NCBI RefSeq assembly: GCF_042242105.1
Contig: NC_092026.1
Coordinates: 23,822,191-23,886,190, forward strand
DNA from: Pempheris klunzingeri
Lineage: Eukaryota; Chordata; Actinopteri; Acropomatiformes; Pempheridae
Direction: 5' to 3'
DNA length: 64,000 bases
In this document: piece by piece, positions 1 to 11,119 of the stretch
Position numbering within the stretch: the stretch's first letter is position 1
Layout: every line of letters begins with the position of its first letter
Notes under the pieces: generated by a model
Databases searched by the model: none
Seen by the model: only the letters and a program-made list of their open reading frames with translations
What the model was told of the DNA's origin: nothing
Made by a program: the position numbers and the translations under genes

Positions 1-2220
1 GCAATAAGCCAGAAATGCTCCAGAAGTCTAACCTTCTGAACTCTTAAGAATGAAGTCCTTAACAATAATTGGTTGCTATATGATTAACATAATTATATAT
101 TAACTAATAAATGAACCTAAGATTACCATACATTCCATTAATCCCTGGTAATGGACACCTGGTCAGACATTATACCTCAGAAACCACAGTACTGCATCAG
201 TGGTACATGGTTTCAAAAGAACAAATCTGAGGTACCTGTACTGTACTCAGGTGTGTCTATCTGCTGCTAGCTTATACTTCTGCTAATATTATAATTGTTC
301 TCTAGTTTTTTACTGCTCCATTACGTTTATCTGAGGAATCCAACACCTACATTTCTTTTACAATCAAACAAGGTGTCGGTGTGAAACGTTGGGTGAACAC
401 TGGTGTGTGCAGCGCTCACGTCCGTGTCAGTAGAAACATGGAAGGATGTATTCTGTCATAGGTGATGCTGGTACTTCCCAGCTGCCTGACCGAATGCTTG
501 TGGAGGTGGTCTGTCTGAACTCTCTGTTGGAACTAACTTGGATGACGCAGCACATTTTTTACTAAGCTGTAGTCTAACTAAGTCCAACACTGTAATCAAA
601 CTAATTCTGGCGTTGGCCTACACTCAGCTGCTGCGACAGGCAGTGAGACAACATTCATTTAAGCACAAGTATGGAAGAATAATGAGATCGAACTGATTGT
701 AGTAAGTGTGACCGTCTCTAAAAAAACTCATGTTAAGTGAGTTCTTTGTTCATCTGTCTGAGCGGTCGATGGCACAAAAAGCACCGTTTTTCAGTTTATT
801 CATCCACTTCAGATGGAGGGACATCAGCTCGCATACGTTCTGATCTGCAGGGTTCTTTCGGTTATTGAAGCCTTTTCGATCTAGTTATCAAGTCGAGGAA
901 AAGTTATGGAATTTTACAACGGGGCCACAATGAGAGCGTGGCTGACAGTGCACTTCTCCTGTCTGCAGTCCTGATGAGTAATGCTGGATAATTTAGTCTG
1001 TGCTACCACAAACAGCCAGAATGTTTCCTGGCTCTGACTGGAGCCTCAGCATTAGGCCCAGCAACAGTTGAGAAGGATTAGATCCCATCTTTGTAATGTT
1101 GAGGGTTGAAATTGTTGCTGTTGACTGGGTAGTAGAGCACACTGTTTGTTTGGGTGGTCTGCTGAAAGAGACCATCAACATGCTGTCTGTGCAGTCATCC
1201 ACCACAAACTAATCTTTTGGGGTTTACATAAGTCAGCTCGCTCTGCCTTTTTGTTGAACAATGAACAATATGACCAACATGAACAATCAAATCCTTTCCT
1301 ATTGCAATGATTTGTTATTCTGCCCTGTTAGAAGATTTACATTTTTAAACTAATTTCACAGAACAAGGCAAGCTGCTCATGGGCCGGCAACTGTTTTCTT
1401 TACTTGTACGATTAATCCATTAAATGTCAGAAAACAATGAAAATGTTTCCTGAAGTAACAGGGGACGTCTACAAACGTTATTTAGTCTGATCTGCAGTCC
1501 GAAACTCCAAGTTAAAGCCTGAAGAAAGCAGCAAATGTTCATATTTAAGCTGGAAACAATGTTTTTCCCTTCATAAACAACAATGAATTAGCCAGTCATC
1601 AAGATTGTTGCTTCCTCTCCACTGACTGTTGGGATAAGTGAGTAATTGAGTTAGCATTAGTTACACATGAAACTGCAAATAAACACGATGAAATGCCTCC
1701 TGCTCTGTTTTTAGACTTCCACACTGCTCCTCCATGTCCGTCCACCTTGTCAGGTAGCCGGTTAGAGAGATCACATGGGTACCGCAAGGTCATGCCAGAA
1801 TTGTGAGATAACACAAGAACAGCTACCGTGGTGGAAACAGTGTTGCCATATCTCTACCGGTGAATACATTTGTGCTGTAGCCACTGTTGGGAATCTCATT
1901 TAAGAATTAAAGCCACAAGCAGGAACAAGCAGGTTTCAGGCTGATGAGCAAGGCACTTCAGCTGGTTGAATTCTGTTCATTCACATGAACACTATTCATA
2001 TCCACTGGTATTTCTGGATGGAATGCACATCCCTACTTCACATTGTTATGCTTTTTCAGACCCAGAAGATCCATCCACTCTTACATACAGTCTGTGGCCG
2101 TAGCCCTTCAGAGTTTAACCCTAATATAGACTGCATTAAATCCCATTGAACAGCTCAGCCATTTACTCAGTTAGCCCCCTGATTTACACTGTGATGTCAG
2201 ACATGCTACTGGTGATGCAG
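1..2220. other. non-coding stretch, no gene seen
   Basis: I see no supported gene here. Open frames are short, lack recognisable domains and do not link through plausible splice sites. The base composition is ordinary AT-rich intergenic DNA. Confidence 0.5.
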
Positions 2221-2246
2221 GATTAGTATTGGGACCTCCCCCTCCA

Positions 2247-2248
<2 letters not shown>

Positions 2249-2293
<45 letters not shown>
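2249..2293. repeat. (AC)n microsatellite
   Basis: About 22 uninterrupted AC units lie between a C-rich flank and unique sequence. It is a simple repeat with no coding meaning. Confidence 0.97.
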
Positions 2294-2295
<2 letters not shown>

Positions 2296-2343
2296 CTGTG
2301 TTCTGGTTTTTTTTGGATTGGTTGAAGTGGCCTGGCTAGTTTC

Positions 2344-2400
2344 AGAATCAGAAATACTTTATTTATCCCTGGGGGAAATTCAGGAATTGGCAGCTATGTT
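2344..2400 (-). mobile_element. 3' tail of a CR1/Rex1-like LINE (fragment)
   Basis: On the + strand the stretch contains an agaatcag-aaatactttatt-tatccctggggg-aaattc pattern. I recognise this as the reverse complement of the 3' terminus shared by many fish non-LTR elements. Only the tail is present, as expected of a severely 5'-truncated insertion. The family name is from memory and unconfirmed. Confidence 0.5.
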
Positions 2401-2694
2401 ATTACATTTGGGGTAAAGATCAGCAAATCATAGTCTGGTAATGTTCTAGATTTTTTTGTCAAAATATCAAATGCATTGTGTAAGTGTTGTGTGTGTATTC
2501 AGAGTTCTTCCTCTGTGCTTTAGAGCCCGATTGTTGTCCAAAAACTATTAAAAACTAACCAATGAGCCACACTGTTGCACTGGTGAAATGTTCCTTCATT
2601 ACTGCTCAATCCCACATATACCATCCTGCTGCCCCACATGCTCACTGGAGCACCAATTATGGATTAATCCACCACTGAAAATAGTACCATACAA

Positions 2695-2965
2695 GGTCAA
2701 GTACATTTTATTCATATAGGCCAATAGGCCTATCCCAAATAAGACATTTGCTTCAAGGGACTTTACAATCAGCATATCACACCCTCCGTCCTTAAACTCT
2801 TGAATCAGATTAGAAAACATTCCCCCCAAAAACCCTTTAACAGGGAAAAATGTGAAAGAAACCACATGATCTCTTTTCCAGGATGGACAGACATTCAATA
2901 GGTATCTTGTGTACAGAATAACAGTACAGACAGTTAAGATGACACAATCACAGACAAGATGTAAA
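2695..2965. repeat. dispersed fish repeat, family not identified
   Basis: The stretch runs from a 'caagtacattttattcatat' segment to a 'caggatggacagac' segment. I recognise this arrangement as a widely dispersed sequence in fish genomes and mRNA tails. An open frame on the minus strand across 2599-3006 runs through it, but it has no domain and I do not regard it as a gene. Confidence 0.4.
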
Positions 2966-3009
2966 CATGCATGAAGACTGGATCTGGGAGGAGCAGCTTC
3001 CACCAAACT

Positions 3010-4430
3010 GACCTGACCTCTCCACCAAGGAGACCTGGAGAGAGGACAGACTCAAATACATGAGGCAAAACTCAACTCAACTCAAAACACAACATTCTCT
3101 CAGAGAAGAAACACCACAGACACACTATGTTAAAGGACAGTTCTCAGCCTTTTTCTAAATGAGACTGTATATTGGTGAGGTGTTTTTGATAGATCTACAT
3201 CTTCAGTAGGAACCACTGGGCTTGGAGCACAGAGCCACAGATGGTTTGGAAGTCAGAGAGTACTGAGAGATGGACCAACACATTATTGGTTTGGGTTTGC
3301 ACATTGGATTTGTTGACTACAGTTGGGTGACCATTGTGTCTGTACTAGGTGACCATACATAGTTTTGACATTTCGTAAGGAGACCCAGTTTGACAGCATA
3401 TTCATGCTGACTGACTGTTTCCATAGAGATCTTTGCAAAAAATAAAAGGGGAAGAAAGAGAAAGAAAAATTTCTTGGGTGGGTGACCCATGAATGTATTT
3501 GTAATGCTCAGCCTCGCTTCTAGTTTTTTTCAGTTGCCACTTGCAGCTACCACACCTCCAGTTATGACCATGGTCTATTATTACAATCACAGTGTGGCTG
3601 CACCCAAGGCATGATGGGATCAATGCTACTGTGCATATTCACAGGGCTGCATAACCTGGTAGCCACATGTGACAGGTGAGCAATTTTCATTGGACAATCT
3701 TTGCCCTCAGTATCCACTTCATATAATACATACATTAGTGAACCCAAATTAATTCCAAGTGTGTGACTTGAGTCACACTGAAGCACATTACCTAGCAGAG
3801 CCAGCAGTCTAAATAAAGTATGGATGGATAAATGAATAGAGGAATGGATGGATGGATGTTTGTGCTAGCTACATTGGTGAGACGAAGCTCAACCCTGAAC
3901 AACTCCCTGAACAGTTTTTTTTTTTTAAAGAGTCCAAGAACTGATGATTGCGTACTGGTGTTGGTCAAGTTGTTCTTGGAGTGCTGAATAACTGGTCCGC
4001 CCATCGATGTATGGATCAGACATGCTGTTGCTGAAACATACTGTCAGGGCCAGTCTTTCTGTGTTGTCAGAAATATGATGCTGTTTCTTGTATCACTGAA
4101 TTTATTCAGTGAATTTATTTATTGTAGATTTCATTTTATTGTAGTATTAATCAACATTAGGTGCTATCAAGTTACATAATGGGAATTTTACAATCCAGCG
4201 TAGACACATACTAGGGACTAAAGGAGGAGGAGGAGGACTTTAGTCATGCTTCACATGCACTGAACATTTCACTTAATGTGAAGTTCACCTTTATCTGAAC
4301 TGTTTTGGAGCAGGACGTGTGGATGGATGGTGCTAACAGCAGAGGCAGTCTGGCACAGGCAACAGGGCTTTTTAGATGCTTCAAGACAAAGTGCAATATT
4401 GTGGAAATGGCTGCGATTTCTTAACGTTTG
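3010..4430. other. non-coding stretch with a short GGAT-rich patch
   Basis: No gene is supported. A degenerate GGAT/GAAT tetranucleotide patch lies at about 3820-3862. The rest is unique AT-rich sequence. Confidence 0.45.
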
Positions 4431-4431
4431 T

Positions 4432-4772
4432 AAGCAACTTGATAGTGATCTGGGGACGGCTCCACCTCCCTACATAGCTCCTCTGCCATGATCCTCTCCA
4501 AAGATTTCATAACCTTGAAAGTTAAAGCCACTGGCTTATAGGCCTAATCATTATTTTCCAGAGAATCAGACTTTTTGGGACCTGGAGTTATGTTTCTTTT
4601 CAGGAGCTCTGGCACCATGGGTGTGTCTATGGAGAGAGGAAAGAGTCGATGCCAGACCTGTGTGGGCTCTTCGGCAAAGATTATTAAAGGAACAGCAGCC
4701 ATGCCATCTGGCCCCAGTGGCTTATCAATGTGTGTAGTTTTAAGAACCTTGCTAACCGCACGTGGATAGCCT
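4432..4772 (-). pseudogene. LINE reverse-transcriptase fragment (CR1/Rex1-like), decayed
   Basis: Reading the minus strand gives a peptide with the order typical of the RT fingers region. A PLGPDG motif is followed by a VPELLK segment, then PGPKK, then a KPVALT..VMKSLERI segment that matches the usual DYRPVALTS..MK.FERL block. One in-frame stop interrupts it just before KPVALT, and no intact frame exists on either side. It is a dead internal fragment of a non-LTR retrotransposon. Assignment to the CR1/Rex1 group rests on remembered motif order and is less certain than its RT nature. Confidence 0.75.
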
Positions 4773-4774
4773 TT

Positions 4775-7490
4775 AGCAACTCTCTCTGCTGCTGCTGCTG
4801 CTGCTGCTTTTAAATTAGTATTTTTTTGATATTTTTGTCATCACTGGATAAAGTGAAAGGAAGATAGAGACAGGAAAGAAGAAGAGTTAGTCTAACAAAA
4901 GTCGAGCGTGCACCAAACTGCTGACCACAGTGCTTGACCACAGTCTGTAGCACTGTTCCACTTGTAAACTAGCACTCGTGAACATTCTAATTCACTTTTA
5001 GTATGTAGAGTGTATGTTAAAATTGATGGCATTATACAAAGGACATAGAGACAGTGGGAGACAGATAGGAAATGGGGGAGAGGGGTACAACATGCAACCA
5101 ACAGTGGATGCAGATTCTGGTTCCGATCATGTGTTGACCTGAGCATTGTAACTTCCAGCTCAAAACATCTCCGTCGTATGTGCAGGAATAGTTCATTGAA
5201 CAGCTTACAAAATGTTACTGAGTACTTTGAAGGCACTGAGGGGCCTCTTCCCAAGTTCTTTGTCTGACCTTTTAGTACCATATGTCCCCTTGTAGCTCCC
5301 TGGGATCCTCATATGCCTCTCTTCTCGCTGTTCAAAGGACCAGAATTAAACATAAAGGTGATGGCGCCTTTGCTGTCAGGGCTCATTTGGAATGACGTGT
5401 GATCAGATCAGGGCTTTTTTTAAATCACCTTTTAATAAACACACACGGTGAGTTTTGAAGATGTTAATTTTTCGTTATTTTGTAGGAGATGATGGGTCAC
5501 ATTAGGGTGAATGGGTGAGGACGGATGCAGGGGTGGGGTGTGTGGGTGTGTGGGTGTGTGTGTGTGTGGAGAGGGGGTTGGGGTCTTCCAGATGGCTGCC
5601 CCAAACAGATTAGAGATGTTAAACCTTTCTACTTTACCACCTCTGAAAACAAAGGCGAGTGTTCCCATCATTCTGATCTACACAGCACTGAAGTAGAACA
5701 CCAAACGGTCGCAGTAATTCTGCCTTGAGATTAATTAACGAGCAAATGCTGCAAATAGTCATTGTTGAGGGGCAAGGAAAGCTGTCCCCCCACTCCCCCA
5801 GTCTTCTGGCCTTCAGTAGGTCAACAACAGCTCTGGTTGTGTGGTGGTTTTGGCATTAAGTTTGATAAGTTGAATTGATGATTTTATAGGAAATATAACA
5901 CAGTGGGTTCAGTACAGTCTGTGTTGTGCTATCAAGAAAAAACGTGTGCTACTGTTCCACTGCGTTTGAGCAGTTAATGGGTTCATCTCAAGGGTGAAAT
6001 AAGAAGCAAGCACAGCAGGGCTCCTCTGGAGACCTGTGTGTTGGTCAAGCCACCTCATAGCTGATGGGCTGATTATGAATAGGAATTAGAGGAACCAGAG
6101 CTGTTTGTATGTCTCCCTGAACCAAGTTCAAGTCAAGTCTCAAGTCTGTAGGTGGCAAGTTTCTTTCCCCCCCCACACATCAATGCTTAGTGTGAAAATT
6201 AGAGGAGCACAATGACATAATTCTCACCAAATTTTTTTTAATTGACATGGATGGTATGTGGGAGTTAGCAATAGCAGTAGCACATAAATATAGCTACAAA
6301 GAGAAAAGAAGAGGTGTGGCATTTTTTGCTATAAGTTAACCTCTGCGTGTTGATCCACCTAAACATGGCTGGTCTTGGTGGAGACGGATGCTGCTCGATC
6401 ATCCACAAGCTGTGACTAGACAGGGATCACTGGAATGTATGTGTTCAGCAGAGCGTTAGTGCCATTCATGTGGTGAGTTAATAACGTTACATAAGAGCGT
6501 GTTTTTTCAGTAACATCTGCTGTACTGTAAGGGTACTGATCTGTCATAGTTTATTTAAGCAGCTGCACTTAGTCAGGGATGTTTCCAGGAGACTGGGTTT
6601 AAGGAGGAACGGACTGCTGTAAAACATGCTCTTCTAATTAACACTGAACTGATGCCAGGACACCGGTCAGTGTTTTCAGGTTCTGGTTTAAAGCACTCGG
6701 TCTTTGTGCTGCCTGTTGCCCAGAGGTTCTGTATTATGGCCGTGCTAACCTTTGAAAGCACAACTCTTAATGTACGAAGTTATTCATCAGACTAAATAAA
6801 CTGACACAAAGTGGGGCAGACTATAATGGACATATTGCTGTGGGGTTTTACCTCTTTTAGGATAATCCAGAACATAACCTAATCCCTATCTACCATAATA
6901 TTCATTTTAGCCTGCCAAACTACAGTTAATGGTGAGTCTAATGTCAAGACAGTCAACTGCCCACTTACTCTTTTCTTCACGTGGACTCCAGCACAGTTTG
7001 TTGTATTGAATTATACACTGTGGAATGATGTTGTTCTCCTGTAGTTATAACCAACGGATATTTCCAATTCAGATCATATTCAATCTGGCCTGCACATCTG
7101 TGATGGTACAGTATGTGTGGATGGGTTTTAGTCAGATTAGTGTGCAGTGGCTGCTGCTACTGTGTTTCCACTGACAGGGTGTCCCTCACTCTGAATTAGT
7201 TCGCCCCTGATCTCCATTGTTACAGTTGATTTGAGTCACAAAATATTGTATAAGCACTGGGGATATAGTCCAGTCAATAGAAAGTATTTACGTGTGCGTG
7301 TGTGCGACCGGACTCCAGACCAACAAAGCCACAGAGTTCAGCAGACTAACTGTGGCACTCAAAACCTGGCCTGGATTAACCTTTGTGTCACCCATCTGGC
7401 TAGCAGTACTTATGCTGCAGTGCAGCTACCATGGCCACCGATCCCAAAGCAGACCTCAGGAATAAACAACAAAAACCTCCCAAAATGAGG
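4775..7490. other. non-coding stretch
   Basis: A short (CTG)n run lies at about 4788-4806, and G/T-rich low-complexity sequence lies around 5530-5580. No coding exon or recognisable mobile element was found. Confidence 0.45.
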
Positions 7491-7492
7491 AT

Positions 7493-7517
7493 GTTTATTA
7501 TTATTATTATTATTATG
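7493..7517. repeat. (TTA)n microsatellite
   Basis: Roughly eight TTA units in a row. Confidence 0.9.
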
Positions 7518-7621
7518 CATACAGTTTTTGTAAATGTGTCTTTGCTACACACATTAGTATTTTATGTCAAAGGATACAGTTGTGTAGTTGATCTCCTGGT
7601 CTCCTAGTATCACACTAGAGC

Positions 7622-8075
7622 ATACATGTCAAACTCAAGGCCCGTGGGCCGGATGTGGCCCGCGATACAATTATATACGGCCCGCGAGATAATTTCATGT
7701 GACTATTAAGAACGGCCCGTCGGTAAACAGCACTCCCACCTCTAATACTACAAATCCCACAATGCAGTGAACAGCTGCCCCGCTAGTCAGGACCCGTGCA
7801 GCAGGTATAATGACACACCGATCAGTGGATCAATGCATCGATCAGCACTGTTATAGTGATACTTCAGCTAGCCCCCCCCCCCAAAATAAATGGCTAAACG
7901 AAAAGTGGAAACAGAGACTTTCAAAGCAGGTGGGGGGTGGAGTTTTACCTGTTTGTCGATATCGGAGGTGAACCTGTGTGTCTTGTTTGTGGAGCTGATG
8001 TGGCCATAATTAAAGAATATTAAATAAATATAAATACGTAAATAAGACGACGCTATGAGACAAAACATCAGGATA
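7622..8075 (+). pseudogene. hAT-type transposon 5' fragment with BED-finger remnant
   Basis: The left end carries the GC-rich palindromic 'aaggcccgtgggcc' and 'tggcccgcg' segments that I associate with hAT (Charlie/ZBED-like) elements. Downstream, an ATG at 7890 begins MAKRKVETETFKA, resembling the start of hAT-derived BED-finger proteins. After a frame change the sequence reads GGEPVCLVCGADVAIIKEY, then a stop, then RRRYETKH, so the zinc-ligand order C-x2-C followed by a distal H is still visible. At least one frameshift and two stops disable it. No transposase core follows, so this is a truncated dead copy. Confidence 0.6.
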
Positions 8076-8079
8076 GTAC

Positions 8080-10620
8080 AAAAAAGAAAAAAATTATTTA
8101 AAATTCTATTTATTTTAATGAGGAAAAGTTGTTGAAGTTTGGCTGTTTAAATTCATATTCATATTCATTGAGACCACTGTATTGGAACAGCAGGTGTGGT
8201 GGCACAGAGAGACCCAGCAAACAAAACGGGTCGTTATCTTCTCCTGTAAAGCAATTAAACATCATCCGGCACGCTGATGTGACGACCAGACAAACACATG
8301 TAAGGGCACATTCCTGGTAGTTGACTTGGACATGGATTCTGCTGTGTAGCTCACACTCGTTGTGACAGTGGATACAATGATGTGTCAGACTAATGGCAGT
8401 TTCTTGCAGCCTTAGCCAGGCTAGTGAGGGCTAGAACAGTTTGCACCTGGCCATTGATCGGACTCCAGTGGTTTTTCATAGGAAAAGCATAATGCCTCCT
8501 TCAGGGAAAACCCTCCAAAGACCCTTTTTTACTTTTAAAAAAGGAGATTTCAGATAAAAGTAAGCTTTGTGGGCTTGATTGAAACCCTTTTAGAAATATT
8601 TTGACAGCAGTCTCTTCAATGTTTGCTTCTCATAGGGCTTAATATGTGAACTGATGGTGGCACAGCTTCCTCTGGTATTCGAGCCAGCATCCTGCAGCAG
8701 GGAAGAGACCTAAATACCAAGCTGCTTCTTCAGGCCTACTCTTCTGTCTTCTTCATCTGTTTTTCTAGGGATGTCAGAATCTGTCTTTCCTGGTTCAAAA
8801 GAGGAAGTAGCGTCAATGTCAGATCAGAAACTAATCCCAAACAAGATACATGGAGGAGACAATCTTTCCAAATTCCTTGAAAATGGTTTCTGAGACATTT
8901 TTGTTTCTAAAAAGTGGTTTTATTTAACGGAGTTTCACAAGGTGGGCTGGTGAATAAAACACTGTCCTTGACTAGTATGGTGATTAAGACAGTGGACTAA
9001 ATCTGTTGGTCAGGTGTGATCTGCAGCTCTGTGGTAAACTCATTAGCTTGAGCAAACCACAGCTTTGCTCTTGTGTTCTTACCTTAACCGGAGCTTCGTC
9101 AGTGCTCCAGTGCTGCTTGATGGTTACATTCTTTAGTTTATCTCGATGCACGACTGGTGTCGTTTCTTGACACCGGTCTTAGCAGCCCTGCATGCTGACA
9201 CGTTCAGTAAATGATGAGCACATGATGGGATGTCGATGGTGGTCTAACTTTTAGCTTAATACGAGACAAGGAGGACCTACTGTTGCCATGGGCAACAATG
9301 TGTACCGTGATTTTGTGCTTCCTCATTCGCCAAGTTATCAAATGCTTGATAACCGTGTGGAATTCCAGGAGTTGCTCTTGTGGTGAGTCCACCTGTTAGA
9401 AAAACTAGTCCCAAGCTGACAAATTGGACAGTAAATGGTATTCTTTCCAGCACATACTTTACTTTGTTTTAAAACCGCTTGAGAAGTTGATGTTGTTTGT
9501 GTCATCCCACGCTTTGCTTTGAATAATTACTTGAAGCTGCTGGACAACCAGATGTGTGAGTTTCCACTTTGACCCTGTTTGTGTGTGTGTAGACACATAT
9601 TGTATGTTTGATATGACATTTCTGTGATCTTCCTCTGGCTAATAGTAATGTCTTAGAGAAAGATGAGCCACGTGTGTCTCCTGTCAGCCAATCCAATGAA
9701 CCTCAGCAGATGGAGACTAAAGAAGTAAACAGAACGGCTAAGAGCAGTGGGCAGACACTCAGAAACACAGTCAACATTACTAATAAAGTATTAGAACTCA
9801 TATCCAGTCGTAGTTCAGTAGCTTTTCAGTCTTCATCTTTAGCCTGTTTTCAGAGGACGGTGGGTCTGGTTTTTTTTAGAAAGGATGTTGGACAGACCAG
9901 AGAATTCAGACCTAAATGAATGAATTAGTTCATTTCAATTCTGTGTGAGGGGCTGCTGCTCCTGTTGCATCATAAGTCTTATGCAAGATTCATATTCACA
10001 ATTTGGTCGAGTTATGTTTTTAATTTGTTCCCCGCCTCACCTACAGTTGTGAGGAATATGTTGCTCACTCCTCTGCTGACTCACAATCCAGATCACATTT
10101 CCACACATAGAAATAAATGCCTTGCTTTCCAAACTGCATCCCTTCTCTTTTTACTCCTAGTGCACACTGCAGCTACCCTTAGAAAGCACGTACTTTAGCG
10201 TGCAGCACCGTGCATTTGGGACAGAATACGGACTGCAAAGGGTGTATGGGCAAGAAGGTCAGTCATCTGTCTGTGCTCTTGCCAGCTGAGTGGATGTGAC
10301 GCATCTTCCACTGTGCAGAGGATTGTGGGTCAGAATAGCCAGAAAAGCATGCTGGTGTTTTTGCTACACTGCGTTTGACGTACTATGTATTTGGACATAC
10401 TAAATCTTTTTCTGGCACACTAGATAGTATGGAGGTATGGGTTTTGGAAGGCAGCCACAGTGTTTGTCCTGGCTAAAGGGGTTTAGCGGACTTTACTGCA
10501 CTGGAGCATCACAGCAGCCAACAGAAACTAGACCACAGTGCCCTCTCTTAACAACACTCCTCTATGCTTCCATCACAACTTTGCAACGTTTTGTAGTTGG
10601 ATAGTAAGAAAGATGCTAGA
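8080..10620. other. non-coding stretch
   Basis: No gene supported. Short open frames lack domains and splice context. No long repeat was recognised. Confidence 0.4.
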
Positions 10621-10629
10621 TTTTTGTGA

Positions 10630-11110
10630 AGGAATGAATGGAGGGCCGCTTGGCACCAATGATGACTTTTTCTACAGTCCTGACTGGAAGGCTACAGGAA
10701 GGCTACAGACTGCTGTGGTCTGTAGCCTTCCAGTTTAGTGGCCAGTCGAAACCAGACAGTGAGGGTCTTGCAGAGAACAGGATCTATTGTGGTGTAGAAC
10801 TGGATCAGCAGCTCCTGAGGCATGTTGAACTTACTGAGCTGGTGCAGAGAAGCACATTCTCTGCTGGGCCTTTTTAGATGACAAGATCAATTTTGGTGAC
10901 CCACTGTAAGCCGACCCTGGGATAGGCAGAAATCCATAAACTTAAAGGTTACCACAGCAGACTCCATGCTGTTGAGTGTTGTGATGGGACTAGTTTTGGG
11001 GGGCTCCTGATGAAGTGTTATCTCCATGGTTTTGAGCTTTTGCAGCAGCTTGTTGCTCTGACTGTACTGCAAGATGGTGGCATGGATGGCAGCCTTGGTA
11101 TTGTGCTCTT
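10630..11110 (-). pseudogene. LINE reverse-transcriptase C-terminal fragment
   Basis: The minus strand encodes a segment with AVVTFKFM, similar to the usual SFKFLG block after the RT catalytic core. Further downstream it reads LHQLSKFNMPQELLIQFY, then a VWF motif, matching the LRQLKKFNLP..LL..FY..VWFG region common in fish CR1/Rex-type LINEs. The frames do not join without shifts. A perfect hairpin at 10697-10731 interrupts the 3' part. It is a dead copy. Confidence 0.7.
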
Positions 11111-11119
11111 TCAAAGTAT

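Noticed and set aside
2599..3006. 135-codon minus-strand open frame
   Set aside because: It runs through a dispersed repeat, shows no domain, and its apparent hydrophobic stretches come from T-rich sequence.
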